The position numbers were made by a program, and so were the translations under genes. A DNA stretch of 64,000 nt from Aspidiotus rigidus. Lineage: Eukaryota > Arthropoda > Insecta > Hemiptera > Diaspididae. Below the pieces are notes generated by a model, which saw only the letters and a list, made by a program, of their open reading frames with translations, was not told where the DNA came from and ran no database searches. The stretch is taken from assembly GCA_035079385.1 (NCBI GenBank), contig JAVHKY010000040.1, forward strand, positions 1,426,001 through 1,490,000, written 5' to 3'. Every line of letters begins with the position of its first letter. Position 1 is the first letter of the stretch. Below, piece after piece: positions 45,531 to 58,783 of this stretch.

Positions 45531-46744
45531 ATGGAATTCTGTACTGTTATGCTGAAGACTGATTCTTGTACTTCTCTACAAAAATAATTTGGCAAAGTCA
45601 CTAAGCTTACTTCAGGTTACGCATTTGCCGCTCACTAAGAGCGCTTCATCACCATTAGATATGACATGACTGTATTACTTTCCCCCTATTGTAGCGCATC
45701 ACCGCTCTGCACCTTTACAATTTTATTAATGGAGATTGTGGCGCTTTAGGTGAGCAACAAACGCGTAACTTGAAGCTACTAGGAGTTAGCCTTAGCCATG
45801 ACCATCTCTTCTCCTTACACACCAGTAGATAAGAGATGTATGTTCTGCGCCATTAAGGTTTTTCATATGCGCCAACACCATTTTAATACTTTACAGAAAA
45901 TCCGAGCGTAGTAAAGACAATTCAACATTTCTGGACTCATGTCAAGTGGTATTTCACCTGGATCAATTTGGAGCAGTACTTGCAAACCCTAATTTTTTTC
46001 TTTGAAAATGGAACAAAACTTTTGACGTAGAATTCTTCCGCCCTCTTCCTTTCGCACAGCTTCCAGTTTTTCTTTCACAACTTTCAGTAAACAAAGCTGC
46101 TCAGCCATGGGCAGGTTCCAACCCTCGAGTGATGTCATCGTTGTTAGTAGGTGACTCGCGTGAGTTTTGATGAGTGCAAGCCCTTTTACTACCTTTTGGT
46201 TGTGCAGAACACTTTTGACCTAGTTTTAACCTTCACGAGGGTATTTGTAGCAGTTATTTTCCTCATCTGCAGACTTTCATGCATGAAGTGTTACATTCTT
46301 GACAAGAGTCTTCACTTTCATCCTTAATTCTTCTTCTTTCTCTTTGTTTCTCATATTCCGTTAGCAGTATTTCTCAAAACTAATGAAATTTTGGAAGGAA
46401 ATGACGGACGGCATTTTCAAAAAAATGCTAAAATGTGCAAAAACGTCAAAAAAGTGCAAAAACATATAACTTAAGATTTGGGGAGGGGGTCCCTATATGT
46501 GAGATCGATCTACATTTATTGTCAGATTGACTTCAACGGTTACCAAAAAAAAGATACAAAATCATGAACTTCCGGACCCTTACTGAATTCCTATACTTAT
46601 AGTGCCTTGACGTTAGAAGCCAGTATAGTACACTAAAACGACAAGAGTACGAGCCAGCACTTGATGCACAAAAATGGCACAGTACTAGGCAGTTCCACTT
46701 CTCACCACAACATGTAATTGAATGTACCGCGCGCTGTATGCGCT

Positions 46745-47240
46745 AGGCAACTGATTTTAACATTGCACTTATGGAGCGGAGCATATTCAAAATTTCAAAT
46801 AGAATATTGTTTTAATAAAAAAATTGAAAAGAAGAAAATTTATTTCCCTAGTAATTTCTGATTTTTTGAAGTTATTTTTGAGAAAAAAGAATTAAAAATA
46901 TTAAATTGTACCACTATAGGCTTTTCCATGTCGGCGCATTGCATATGTATTCTCCTTCGTGTTATCGAAATGGTAGTATTTCTAACATTGCTCTTATGGC
47001 AAACTACTCCACAATGAAAATGAGTATGCAATCCAGCAACACCCATAAGAGCAATGTTAGAAATACTACCATTTCGATAACAGTAGGAGAATATGCATGC
47101 AATGCGCCGACATAGAAAAGCCCTATTGGATAGGAAATTACAAGGGAAATAATTAATTTCTTCTCTTCAAATTTTTGATTGAAGCTATATTCTTTGAAAA
47201 ATTTTCAAAAGTTTGATCCCATCCCATAAAGCGCAATGTT
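46745..47240. repeat. Compound foldback with near-perfect core hairpin
   Basis: Core arms about 46918-46997 and 47044-47121 pair almost perfectly (TATTTCTAACATTGCTCTTA against its complement). Outer arms are more diverged (TTTTAACATTGCACTTATGG against the complement of CCATAAAGCGCAATGTTAAA's neighbourhood). Confidence 0.75.
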
Positions 47241-47448
47241 AAAGTTAGTAGGACCTTTGAAGAGTAGGAAACGTATATCTATACAGTCAACATGTATAGT
47301 TATAACGAGAATGTAAATGCAGTCGCGGTGTACGTCAAGTTGCCTGTAAAAAACGCCTTCATTCCTGGACAAGGATTTTATATTGCGTTTATGGAGGAGT
47401 ACTAGTCCATACCTACATAGTCAAAGCTAGCCCCTAGGTAGTACAAAC

Positions 47449-47846
47449 CTCTGACTATATATTATATGGACTGCGCTATAAGCGCCGCGTAATGCGGGAC
47501 GACAATCTCGTAGGTAAGACAACACGCGTTTGGATGTGAGCGGCAACGATCACGTCGTATGAAAATAGACCGATTTCCTGCCTACGTCATAGTTAGGAAT
47601 CAGTGTTGCCACGGTGGCTTAGGAGACTTTTGACTCCCATAAGAATAACATAGGGAGCAAAGATTGAAGTGTTACTATTTGGAAATAAGCCATTTCTTAA
47701 TAACCAAAAGTACATGAACACGTTCTAGGAACCATCTAAATTGAAAATACTAATTTTAACGTCAAGTTCAACAGCGGATGTATTTATGCCTGTGGTCCGC
47801 TCATTTTATACACGTTAGCGCAGTCCATACAATATTATAGTCAAAG
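47449..47846. mobile_element. Non-autonomous hAT-like element, CTTTGACTATA family
   Basis: Ends CTCTGACTATA and TATAGTCAAAG, with a perfect 8-bp duplication GTACAAAC at 47441-47448 and 47847-47854. The interior 47566-47772 is nearly identical, inverted, to 60446-60657. Confidence 0.85.
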
Positions 47847-47897
47847 GTACAAACAAATACAGGTAGCGGTAGCTGTCAGGGTCTGGCACTCTGGCGA

Positions 47898-48783
47898 CCA
47901 AAGTCATATATATTACTAACGTAACAAGTTGTGCATCTTCCTATATACGCAATGAATACAAAAAAAATGTAACGAAATTTATCACTATACGCGCGCAGCG
48001 TCGCATTGCTTATGCTCTTATGGGAGAAATACACGTAAAAAGTATGTTTAGAAACTGCATGTTATCTCCAAAAATCGATCGACACCTACCTATTTTTTCT
48101 TTTGAATATTAAGGGTATGCTCTACCTAGTCACTCACACGTAGACACACACAAAATATGTATCACATGTTGCGATTTTTGCCCCGAGATAACTGATTAAA
48201 TAAAGCATGAAATATCTTGAAACTTCGTATTTACGTAGACAAAACTTAGGAAAATACGGCTAATTGGTTCACACGAACTAATTTTGTTCATTAATTGGAA
48301 TTCAACGATTCAAAGATGGCCCCTTCAGACGTAAGTGTGGTTTAAACGTTTCTTGGAGATCATTCAGAATATTTCGCGATCTGTCAACTAATTAGCCGTA
48401 TTTTCCTCAACTTCAAGATTAAATTACACCACGTTCCGAATCATTTTGTACATTATTCGATATGTTATATGTGGGCAAAAATCACTACCCGCAACACACC
48501 ATTTTGTGTAATACACGTGTATTTTCTATGTGTGAGTGACTAGGTAGAGCATACCCTTAAAGACGAGGCTTCCAGCTTTTTTTTAAGCCATACATGAATA
48601 TAAACGGTTCATTAGGATTTTGGAAATTAAAATTTGAAAAATACGTTTTCTCCATTGTCAGCCAGCTATTTCCAAAAAAACTCGTGAGCAATGCTACGCC
48701 AGCGCTCAACATTCATGTTCCGTGGCAACAACATGAAACTGCGCGAGTTACTCAACTTGGTGTTCTATACGACTTTGCTGGCG
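47898..48783. repeat. Inverted copy of the 430-bp repeat, split by a MITE
   Basis: Matches 40843-41273 in complement on both sides of the insertion at 48113-48556. Confidence 0.85.
48113..48556. mobile_element. TTAA-flanked MITE (piggyBac-like)
   Basis: Inverted termini GGGTATGCTCTACCTAGTCA and its complement, flanked by TTAA at 48109-48112 and 48557-48560. The copy at 41061-41072 shows the same site without the insert and with a single TTAA, proving insertion. At 444 bp with no transposase it is non-autonomous. Confidence 0.9.
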
Positions 48784-49326
48784 ACTTCGATATTCCAACA
48801 CGACTAGTGTAGGCGTCTAGGCGAAACTGCGAAAGCAAAAAGAGATTAAGCTCGACTTTAGCACGGCTATGGATTAGGCTATTGTATTAAATTGATATTA
48901 AAGCTTAAATTTTCGTGAAGAAAAACAAAAAGTAATGAGCTTCTATAAATGAGTTACCCAAGCCAATTTATTCATTATCATTAGAACCGGGTTTCCACTC
49001 GAAGTGTTTTTTTTAATGTAAATCTTTACCTGAACTTCATATTTTTATTTTAGTGACGTTTGTATCGTTGCCTTTCCATCTAAAGATTATTAATCTTGAC
49101 GAAGTGCAAAGTGAAGTCGCCGAGCTTTCACCGTATTTACTTGATAAAGCACTTTTATCCAGACAATCATTTTAAAAAATTGGTCTGTAAACAGCATCAA
49201 TTGTTTCAAACATTCGACAATTGAGAGGGACTATATTTCTTATTCATATTCCGACTTGCGTTGGATGATTCTGTTGGTAAACTTCGCAGTTACGAACGTG
49301 TTCATTGAAATTTTCAAATATTCAAA

Positions 49327-51059
49327 ATGATGAATTTTCGAGATCGATCACCCAACACTATGAGCTCTGGAGGATTTGACAGTGACGGAGGTGGCGGTAG
49401 AGGTAGAGGAGGCCGTGGTGGTAGATTTCGCGGTGGAGGATTTCGAGGTAATAACTTCCGCCGAGGTGATGGCCGTAACTTGAATGAAAGACCTTCTCCT
49501 TGGAAGGATGCGAACGAAGACCGGTATGTAGTAATTTCGTCATTGATTTCCTCACTATCTTCAAAATGAAAGACATTTTCTCGTGGTATGGTATCAGATT
49601 TGACAACAAGAATGCCGGTAGTTTCCGCGGAGGTGGCCATTTTAGTGGTGGCGGTGGTTTCAATGATAATCGTGATATGAACAGAGACAACCGAGATATG
49701 AATAGAGATAACCGTGACATGAACAGAGATAATCGTGATTTTGGACCAAGTAGAGATTTGTAAGTCGGATGAATGAATATTATTCAAGGATTATATTGCA
49801 TACCATAAACCCTGATTTTTTTTCAAGGAATAGACCGTTTCAACGAGGGCCGAATTCTGAGGCCACTAAATGGAATGAGTCCCTGGCTCCTGTAAAACCC
49901 ACTCCTCCGGTAGTTTCGCCTGCCAATGTCCCAGCTAATTCAGCTCCAGCTCGGGCTCAAAGGACGAACGATCTTGAAATAATTGTCACGCATAAATCAT
50001 TAACGTAAGTATGATATTCTTAAAATCGAGGAAAGGTTTGCTTACATAACTTTTATGGTACATCCGAATGAGCGACTCAATAAATGTAAACAAATAATTA
50101 GGTGAAACACAAAAATTCAAACGTAATTAAAGTTTTGCGAATCCGTGCTGGTGCCATTTGAGTGAGCTACATTTACGACACAGAAATAAATTTTTAATTT
50201 CACTTGTGGATTTCAGAAATTACGCGGAATTCATCGAACATCGACTAAAATCGAACGGTTTCGACGTTGACATATTATACCCTAATGAGGAGGTACCTTT
50301 AGGCCGAGTTCTCGCCAATATCGCCAGTCGTGGTACTTTATATGCTCTCGTTGTTACGCAGTTGAGCGAAGAACATCGTAGCGTTACTATAAATGTTCTC
50401 TACGGACAAACTCAGGGTAAGTGGATTTATGAGTTGATTGATAAAATGTCCAGTGTCTGAAGATAATTAATTCTATTTAGAGCACCGCAATATGCCGCTG
50501 GACGACGCGTTGATATATCTAAAAAAAAACTTTGAAGCATTTGTAAAAAGCGAACGAGCGCCAGTGATTCCTCCTCTGGGTGCTATCCCAGTGACTCCTG
50601 CTGGTATACCTCTCGGAGAGAAGCATCCCGAACTCATACACTCCATTCTTAGCAATTTGATCGAAAATCGCCCGCTAAGCATATTGCAGTATGATAGACT
50701 TGTTGGTTATCTTCAAGAAAAGCGAGATCGATTGTACAAATCGGGTGAGTGTCTATGCATGGTCGATCAATAATTTCCTTCTATAGAATTTATCTACGAT
50801 TTTTAATAATGCTATTTTCATTCCAGATTCTGCTCCCCTAAAAATGAAAATCGATTTACAAAATCGTATACTAGGTATTTTAGCGTCATCCGAAAACAAG
50901 TTGCTTGATAATAAAACACCCGGATTGTTGCCACCGACACCTCAACCAAATCCTTCAATTTTGAATGATTCACCAACTCTTCAGGCGGTGAAGGATATAG
51001 TGCAAAATAAATTGAGAGGACAAATGAATTTATTAGGATCTTTGAAGCCGAGGAATTAA
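49327..51059 (+). CDS. NCOA5-like nuclear receptor coactivator / RNA-associated protein
   Basis: Relative of nuclear receptor coactivator 5, whose core is an anticodon-binding-like domain. It acts in the nucleus in transcription and RNA-linked regulation. Six exons: 49327-49523, 49598-49759, 49828-50004, 50217-50416, 50481-50744 and 50827-51059. They total 1,233 nt, or 410 residues, all GT-AG and in phase. The N-terminus is RGG-rich (GGGGRGRGGRGGRFRGGGF), followed by SFRGGGHFSGGGGF and a repeated NRDNRDM segment. The conserved domain begins NDLEIIVTHKSLTNYAEFIE, continues through RGTLYALVVTQLSEEHRS, and ends with NVLYGQTQEHRNMPLDDALI, close to the human VNIMFG-PQEHRNMP block. The C-terminus has HPELIHSILSNLIENRPLS and YDRLVGYLQEKRDRLYKS. 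ATG at 49327 is the first in the frame. It converges with ABCF1. Confidence 0.93.
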
Positions 51060-53146
51060 TTCCGAGTATCGTCTTATCTGGACTTCGTGTTATAACTTTT
51101 TTGTTCTTACTTCGAACTACGTGTCAAAAAACTTTTGCTTCTTACGAACACTAATCCAGTTGTTTTAAATTGGATGAAAGTATTAAACTGGAACGTAAAT
51201 CCATCAGCTTCATCGCCGTTTTTGTAAATAATTTCATTATACGACTGCAAACATATTCTCTCTTTTTCGAAAAAGGAGTTACTGTTTCATACAAGTGCAT
51301 AAATATTTAAATAAATGCATAAGACTCAATCAAATTGTTGTATTGATAATCACCTGAGATTTCTTTGTTCAGTAGAATAAAGTTTTCGACACAATTGAAA
51401 GGTGGCAAATGACATAGCAATACTGCACCACAAATGAATAGAAAAATGAAGGCGTAATTTTTTAAAAATTGATTTCGCAAACTAATCTATCAGCATTATA
51501 AAATCGCTGCCAAGTTTGCCTCGTTGCATTCTTATTGTGTCCAATGATTTCATTCCCACCGTCGGATTATGCTCCGCTATTCTTCGCTGCAGTTATCAAG
51601 TTAAAATGCTATTCATTTATTTCTAATGACATTTTATTCTGCCGAAAAAGTGATTGAACTCAAGTTCCAAGTGTTAATGCCTGCGCGTTATTCAGAGATG
51701 ATCGTGTACGATTAAGTACGAGACACATGAACCTTCGAAGTTATTTTGATCTATAGGAACATCGTAATAAGGGGAAGGTTACCCTGAATTTAATTAAAGT
51801 AGCACCGCAGAAATGGTCAGTGCTCTTTGAGTAATCTACGCTGCCAGTTGCTCGATTTTTGTTAGCAAGTTGCAGCTTTTTTGGATGAAATGTACTTGAT
51901 TTTTTTTTAAATGTACAATTCTATCAAAAATCAAAAAAGTCGTCCAGTAGACTGGAATAGGAGATGGTAAAATAGGAACGAAACTCATTACGAAAGTATA
52001 AACTCGGATTTTATCACAATAGCATATTAAGTAACGTTGGCTATGCATTTCATTGAGAGGTAAACTGCACATAAAGCAAATTCAAAATCATTAGCTAAGA
52101 ATATGAAATTTTTTCATTTCGAACGTTGATTCTCGAGAACGCTTTAATAGAAGGTTCATTACGAATATGCGATCTGTACTTCAGCTTAATCAAAATAAGA
52201 TCATATAAATTTAAAAAATCTGCTTTCCTTAGATTGTGAAAGTTATCAGGAAAAATATATCGCTTAAAATTTATCATTCTGACAATAAATTCTACCCGGG
52301 AACAAAAAGCCCGGAAAACAAGTAATTGACTACGGCTGGGCTGCCATGGTATGGAGTGAATAAAGTTGCGTACTTTAAGAAAGGGCAGGGTTGGACTGAT
52401 GGGTCGTGAATCGGGATTTTCAGTAGGCCGTGGGTTATTCTGGGCAAATCGACCGGCGAAGAAAAAAGAACCTAAAAATTGCACTTCCGCGCGACAACCG
52501 GTTCGGTACAAATAATTCCCGAACGCTATTTTACTGTCCGTCCAACCCTGAAAAAGGGTATAATTTATCCATATTTTTACAGGAGAGGTATACTACATCT
52601 GAGATCGTAGGAAGAGGAAGAGTTGAAAGCAATGAATGACATATTGGAGATTACATAGGGCAGTTATAGCTTGAAAATTAAAAAAAAAGAAGAAAAAAAA
52701 AAGATAGGACAGAAAAATTGTAAATTAACCTGTTAGCAAAAAATATGAATTTATAATGAGATAATAAATAGATGATTCAAGGTATTATTTTTAGAAAGGT
52801 GATGCAACTTTTGAATTGGAAAATTATAAGGTCGGTAGGGCTACGAGAAAAAAAAAATTCAACCTGATTAAGGTGTTGGATGACAAAAAGGTGTTGCGCG
52901 TTTCTCCTGAGTGCACGCATAATATTATGGGCACTACATGCTTCGTTGTACCTATGAAGAGAATGAGCTGAGTCAACACTTCCAACGCTCCTCCATCTCA
53001 ACTCGTACCGCGTCAACTTGCATTCTGGTCGAAGCTATCAAGTTATTCCTCCTTCTGAAACTTGAACGACTAGACTTCATCCATTCCTCACCATCTTCAT
53101 CTAAATTACATTCGATTTTGATTTGAGAAAAAATCTGAATTTTAAT
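51060..53146. other. Convergent intergenic region between NCOA5-like and ABCF1 genes
   Basis: AATAAA-type signals for the NCOA5-like transcript occur near 51308-51316 and 51375. Open frames up to 138 residues (52095-52511, minus) have no family signal. No RNA gene was seen. Confidence 0.5.
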
Positions 53147-56100
53147 TTATTGTTGCACAGCCATATTCGCAGCGATACTAGGATTGTTTATGATTTCGCC
53201 TAAACTATCCAATAATTCTTTTCGGTAGTCGTCGAAGTCACCATCCATTTCGTTGATAGTTTGATCTTCAATGACCCACAGTGAACATTCAGTTTCACGA
53301 ATCAATCTTTCGTCGTGAGAAACGATTATTACACCTGAAATTTAAACCAATTCACCTGACGATAATACGTACGAAGCAGAAAACTGATACCAATTTGAAG
53401 TATACCTACCTCCTTTGTATTCATTAATTGCTTCCGCTAATGCATCGATAGATTCGATATCAAGGTTATTTGTAGGTTCATCCTGGAGAGAAAAAAAATA
53501 AGTTGGTAAAAATGAAAAATCGAATACAGATTTGTGAAGATTAAAGGAAGAATGATTCAAACAAAGCGCGAACGTTTTATATTACCAAAATTATGACATC
53601 CGGAGCATTTAACGTAAGTTCGGCAAGAGCCACTCTTGCTTTTTGTCCTCCTGACAGATCTTTCATTTTGATAGTGTGAGCGTGACTAGCTAAACCAAAG
53701 GTGCCCAGTTGTTTACGCGCTTTCTCGTACGGCAAATCAAATAATCTCATTAAATACTCAGAGGGCGATTCTTCAGCGGTGAGATGTTCTCCCGAATGTT
53801 GATCAAACCGACCAATACGCTTTAAATACAATAGAAGAAAGGATAGCGATATGAAGTCGAGATGTTTCTTAGGAAAAGAAAAAAAAAACCTACCAATCTA
53901 TGATTTTTCTTTTGTTCTCCTCTCTGTGGTTCCAGATCTCCATTTAGTAGTTTTAGGAAAGTGGATTTGCCGACTCCATTCGGCCCAACGATAGCTACAC
54001 GGGAATTCAAATCGATACCAAATTCGACGTTGACAAACAGAGGTTTCTGATCCGGATATGCAAACGTTACATTATGCAAACCAAGAATGGGTGGCTGAAG
54101 AGGCGGTGGATCCGGAAAAGAAAATTTTACAATGTAATCTTTAGGACGTTGTAGTAACTCTACAGGTGCTTCGTCTTCTTCGGTCTTCTGTTGTTTACTA
54201 CCTCGGTTCTTCTCTTGTTTGCGAGTGAGCGTTTCTTTTTGTTTCTTCTCCTAAAACATCAGGTAAAATCGGATTCCAATAAGACAAGCTTTTCAAACTC
54301 CATGACATATCTATTTCCCAAAATTACGTACGTACCGCTGCCTTCTTTGACTGTCCGTGTTGCTTCATTTCTTTCAGTTTCTTCTCCTGTTTTTCGTACT
54401 CTTTTATGAATTCTTTACGTTTTTGAGCATACATCTTTTTGAACATACTGTAATTGCCTTTATAATAAAACAATTTACGTTGATCTAAATGAATAATTTC
54501 ATTACAAACGTTATCCAAGAAACTTTGGTCATGCGATACAACAAGCAAAGTTTTTTTCCACCCTTGTAAGTAGCTGTAAAATGTAATCAAATTTTCATCA
54601 GCATTTCATTATTCCATGGAGACGAATTTTTCTTTAAAAAAATACTATCTTACTTGTCCAGCCAGATGACGGCATTCAGGTCTAAATGGTTTGTAGGTTC
54701 ATCGAGTAACAACAAAGTGGGTTCGACAAATAACGCTCTGGCTAGTGACACTCTCATCCTCCATCCTCCAGAGAAATTCTTAGTCGCTCTATCTTGCATA
54801 GATTTTGAAAATCCGAGACCAGCTAAGATTCTACGAGCACGTGGTTCAGCAGAATCAGCTCCGATTGCTTTCAGTTCATCGTACACCTATAACAGGACGA
54901 GCAGAAGGTAAAAAGATGCTAACAGAAATTGAGACGAAAATCTTTTAAGATATGAACGCACTTCATTCAAACGATCTTGCTGCGATACGTCACCCTTATC
55001 TAGCGCAGATATCAATCTTTCACACTCCGCTTTTAGCTCGGTACGTTTGGTATCTGCTTTCAAAACTGATTCAACAGCAGTAAGATCATCGGCTACTACT
55101 TCTTGTTCGCAATACAAGATATCAATATTCGGAGGAATTGCGAATGCTCTGGACGCAATGTGCCGTAGCAAAGTTGTTTTACCGTGTCTGCAAAGAAAAT
55201 AAGAACGTCAAGTTCGTTTCTAAGCACTTAAATGACATATGTATTCTTGTAAATATTAAGAAGAGCTAAGCGAGGAAAAGGATGGTCAATCCGAGGAACA
55301 CTAGGCAATTTTATAAGAAGTTTGGAAAGTAAACAGAGAACGAGAATTTGTACAATCATGAGAAGAAATATATTCGGAAATATTCACAGTCCTATAATAC
55401 GATTCATTAGAAAAAGCCTAATAAAAGAAAAAATTCAAAAATCGTTGTTTCCAATGAACAATCTGATAGGTAATTTGTGAGTTTATTATTCGTTCTTTTT
55501 CTCAAAAATTCTTTATAAATGGAACGGGTCTGCCAATCAATTCTAAGAATTCATGATTGATATGAGTTAAAATGAGTTAAATCTGATGAAAAGTATTTTT
55601 ACCAAAAACTCCTGATGTATTAAGAAAACTTTAGATCTGAACAATTTCTGTTCCTCCCGGCACAAGCTCGATCCCCAAAAGGTAAACAATACTAGTATAT
55701 TAGAAAATCGAATATTACTCTGATAAATCGAAGAAGATGAAATTTTCTAACTCACCCATTCGGTCCCACAAGACCATATCTACGTCCTTGAGCAATCAAT
55801 AAATTGGCGTTCACAAATAAATCGTTCCCCTTGGCGGATATACTAAAATTTTCCACTTTAATATCAACAGCAAATTCCAAAGCTGCCATTTGACCGACAC
55901 TTCTCTGAGTTTGAGATACGGTGAAGTTTTCACCTAAATCGCTATGTCCCTGTCCTCCTTTTTTTGTCATCGTTTCCATTTGTTTCTCGTACTCCAACTA
56001 CAAGAATTTCGGAATCAATTTAGTTATTTGATACAGCACGGCAAGAGATGAATCAAAATAGTATCTAATTATAACTTACGGTTTTCTTCAATTTTTTTTT

Positions 56101-57553
56101 CTCCTTATGGGTCAGTTTTTTTGTTTCTATAAGAATAGAGCATTATTAGAATTAATTCAACATATCAACATCTCAGAGCAATTTCTGGCCAAAACTAAAA
56201 TTGCAAACCTGTTTCATTCTCTTGAGGTGGTTTCGTGGACGCCTTTTCAATTTCAATTGTTTCTTCTACTGTATTGGAAGAGCTTTCACTTTCATTGTCA
56301 TTTTGCGTAATTTCACCAGAAATAATTCTATCAAGTAACGATACTTTCAAAGGTTTCGATTTCTTTTTTTTAGACGATTCACTTTTTTCGCTTTTCTTCG
56401 ACTTTGAGCCAGTCTTTTTTTCGGATTTTTCATTTCTTTTCAAATCATTATTTTCGGTCATATTTTCTATTTCTGCATCAACTTTCTCAACAAATGATTC
56501 ATCTTTCTCATTTCTTTTGAGCTTCGAGTTTTCAACTTTTAAAATTTCTCCTTCGTTTTTCAATGCTGAATATTCTTCTCCTTTAGATTCTACGTCGTCT
56601 GTAATCGTTTCTTCAGCAACCCCTTCCTTTTCTACGTTCAACTCTTTCATTTCGTCACATAGTTCCAAGATCTGATCAGTCTCTGCGAAAGTCACTTTCT
56701 TACCATTATCATTGGGATTTTTTTTTTCCTCATGCTCGGCTTCTACGGATTCCACACGTGTGACAAATAGTTCTTCAGGCTGAGTCTCTTCAAACTCCTC
56801 GTCTGATTCTTGCTTTTTTCTTTTACTTTTTTTACTTTTCCGTTGCTCAACTTTAGGTTTGATTTTGTCCGTCACTTCTATCGTTTCTTCGACTTCTTCA
56901 GAAATTGAAATGTTTTCAACAACATCATCGTCCGAATCAGCTTTCTTTTTCTTCAACTTCTTTTTGTTCATTTTTGTAGGAGCTTCGTACTCATTATCTA
57001 ACTTACTTAATTTGCCTCTCTTCATCGATAGTTGGTCTTCATCATCGTCCTCAGAACCAAATTCATCTTTCTTGGTTTTACCTTTTTTTTGTTTCTGAAC
57101 CAAGATTTGTTTATCTTTCTGTTCATCAACGATTTCTTTTCCTTCCTCAGCCGCAGTTTCAACATCGTTCTCGTCTTCCAAATTTGCTAGTTTCTTCTTT
57201 ACTTTCCGGTTAGTTTTCGGAGGTGTTTCACGTTTATCAATATCTATGTTTCGCCCTTTCTTCTTCGACTGAAATTCTTCATCATCATTTTCAGATTCAG
57301 ATTCAAATTCATCTTTCTTAAATTTATTTTTCTTAGCTTTCTTTGATTTCTCGACTTTGGATTCAACTTCGTCGTTTTTGCTAGCAAAGTCGCTAGAACT
57401 ATTCTGATTTTTTTTATTTCTTTTCTTACTTTTGCTGGATTCTTCCAAATCCACAACCTTTCCTTTACCTTTCTTTTCAGCGAGCATTTTTTCATCTTCA
57501 TCGGAACTTTCGAAACCATCGTCTTTCTTACCCTTGTTTTTTTTCGGAGGCAT
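53147..57553 (-). CDS. ABCF1: ATP-binding cassette sub-family F member 1 (ABC50)
   Basis: Soluble twin-ATPase of the ABC-F class without membrane domains. ABC50 binds eIF2 and ribosomes and promotes translation initiation. Ten exons in transcript order: 57553-56209, 56126-56080, 55997-55756, 55187-54962, 54886-54654, 54573-54336, 54250-53894, 53819-53586, 53482-53410 and 53334-53147. They total 3,183 nt, or 1,060 residues, all in phase with GT-AG. Exon 1 encodes an unusually long Lys/Glu/Asp/Ser-rich N-terminus (about 448 residues). Cassette 1: Walker A GPNGHGKTT, split across exons 3/4; signature FSGGWRMRV; Walker [14 protein letters not shown]. Cassette 2: Walker [10 protein letters not shown]; signature LSGGQKARV; Walker [11 protein letters not shown], split across exons 8/9. 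The linker KKLKKTLEYEKQ and C-terminus LWVIEDQ...[12 protein letters not shown] match ABC50. The stop overlaps an AATAAA sequence. The start [10 protein letters not shown] at 57553 was preferred over an upstream in-frame ATG at 57580 because it matches the family start. Confidence 0.95.
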
Positions 57554-58015
57554 CGTAAGCAATTTAGCAATCAGCTTCACATAAAAAAGAATCAGGAATA
57601 TTGAGTAAACCTAATATCGTGCTTCAAAAAAGACCGACAGTTCACTCCCATAAAAATTTCCAGACGGTCAAGTATACAATACTAAATGAGTAGGGCTTAC
57701 CGTTACGTCTCAACGTCAACCATCAACCATAATATAGACGATCGGGTGAACTTCTAAATAATATACTCCAATCAAATGAAGCGGGAAGTCTAACGAAAAT
57801 CATAAAATAATGAAATGTTACAGAACTACAGGGAAGAGGCAAGGGAAACTCTTATGATTGCCATTGCATGAAACAAAAATAATAATACCTATATTAATAT
57901 TACATATTCCTGAAATATATTTCACCTGCTGCTTTCACGTGGAGTCCTATTATAGACTGATATAGGTAGACAAAAAATCGAGATATTAATTCCTCTGACG
58001 TCATACGGTCAATAC
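57554..58015. other. ABCF1 5' flank
   Basis: Promoter-side region of ABCF1. No further gene, and no TATA element at a convincing distance. Confidence 0.4.
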
Positions 58016-58630
58016 GCAGTGCTATAGGGGACAGGTATAACGGACAGCCATTTTGATTGCAAAAAAAGTAAACACGCGCCCAAACGCTTACTTACGTTTG
58101 TCGCTCGTTGCACGCGAATTGAAAGCGTTCGGGCCTTTGACTGTAATTATACCTCTCATGGACTGAGCTGAGACGACGTTTATACCCGTGGAAAGAGATG
58201 ATAAGAAAATAAGGTGCGGAGGACTCAACCTGGATGACGCGGTGCGGCCGTTGATAGCGGAGGGAGGAGAAGCTGTTACTCCTCTGCGCACTCAACCGCG
58301 CTACCTTTCGCACGCTATAAGGCGATATAAGAATGAAAATAGTCGAGATTTAGTAATATAGATTAAAATTTTCTTTCATTTGAGCCGAATCTTCTTTGTT
58401 GAAAATATTTTCTGATTATCATTTTATCATCCATAAATTAATGCATCGGACGGAGCCCCCAGTGAGCGTTCGCGGCAATGCCTCATACATGTTTCCACGC
58501 TCGTTTAACATTGCGGTATATGAACGAAGCTCAGTCCATAAGAGGTATATAGTCAAAGGTTCGAGCTCGTGTTTACTTTTTGTGCAATCAAAATGGCTGT
58601 CCGTTAAACCTCCCTCCCATAGCGCCTTAG
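58016..58630. repeat. Outer foldback hosting a hAT-like insertion
   Basis: Outer arms (AACGGACAGCCATTTTGATT at about 58038 and its complement at about 58587) flank the element at 58135-58558. A third related segment (GACCGCCATCTTGATTGCGG) lies at 59223-59250. Confidence 0.7.
58135..58558. mobile_element. Non-autonomous hAT-like element, CTTTGACTATA family
   Basis: Ends CTTTGACTGTA and TATAGTCAAAG. The flanking 8-mers GTTCGGGC (58127-58134) and GTTCGAGC (58559-58566) differ by one base. Sub-terminal sequence matches 44301-44574. Confidence 0.8.
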
Positions 58631-58783
58631 CAGGACCAGGGCTAGAGAGCTCGAGGACGGATACAAGGAATCGCCAACCAATACAAACAGTACAAAGATA
58701 ATGACGACATCATTGAGTATCTGAGAATTGTTAGTTTTAATGTAAGAATATCAGGAATATAACAAAATTAATAGTTTATCTTG

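Noticed and set aside
52095..52511. 138-residue minus-strand ORF between NCOA5-like and ABCF1
   Set aside because: No family signal; lies in convergent 3' flank; composition looks non-coding.
56235..57098. Ser/Phe-rich plus-strand ORFs
   Set aside because: Antisense shadows of the Lys/Glu-rich first exon of ABCF1.
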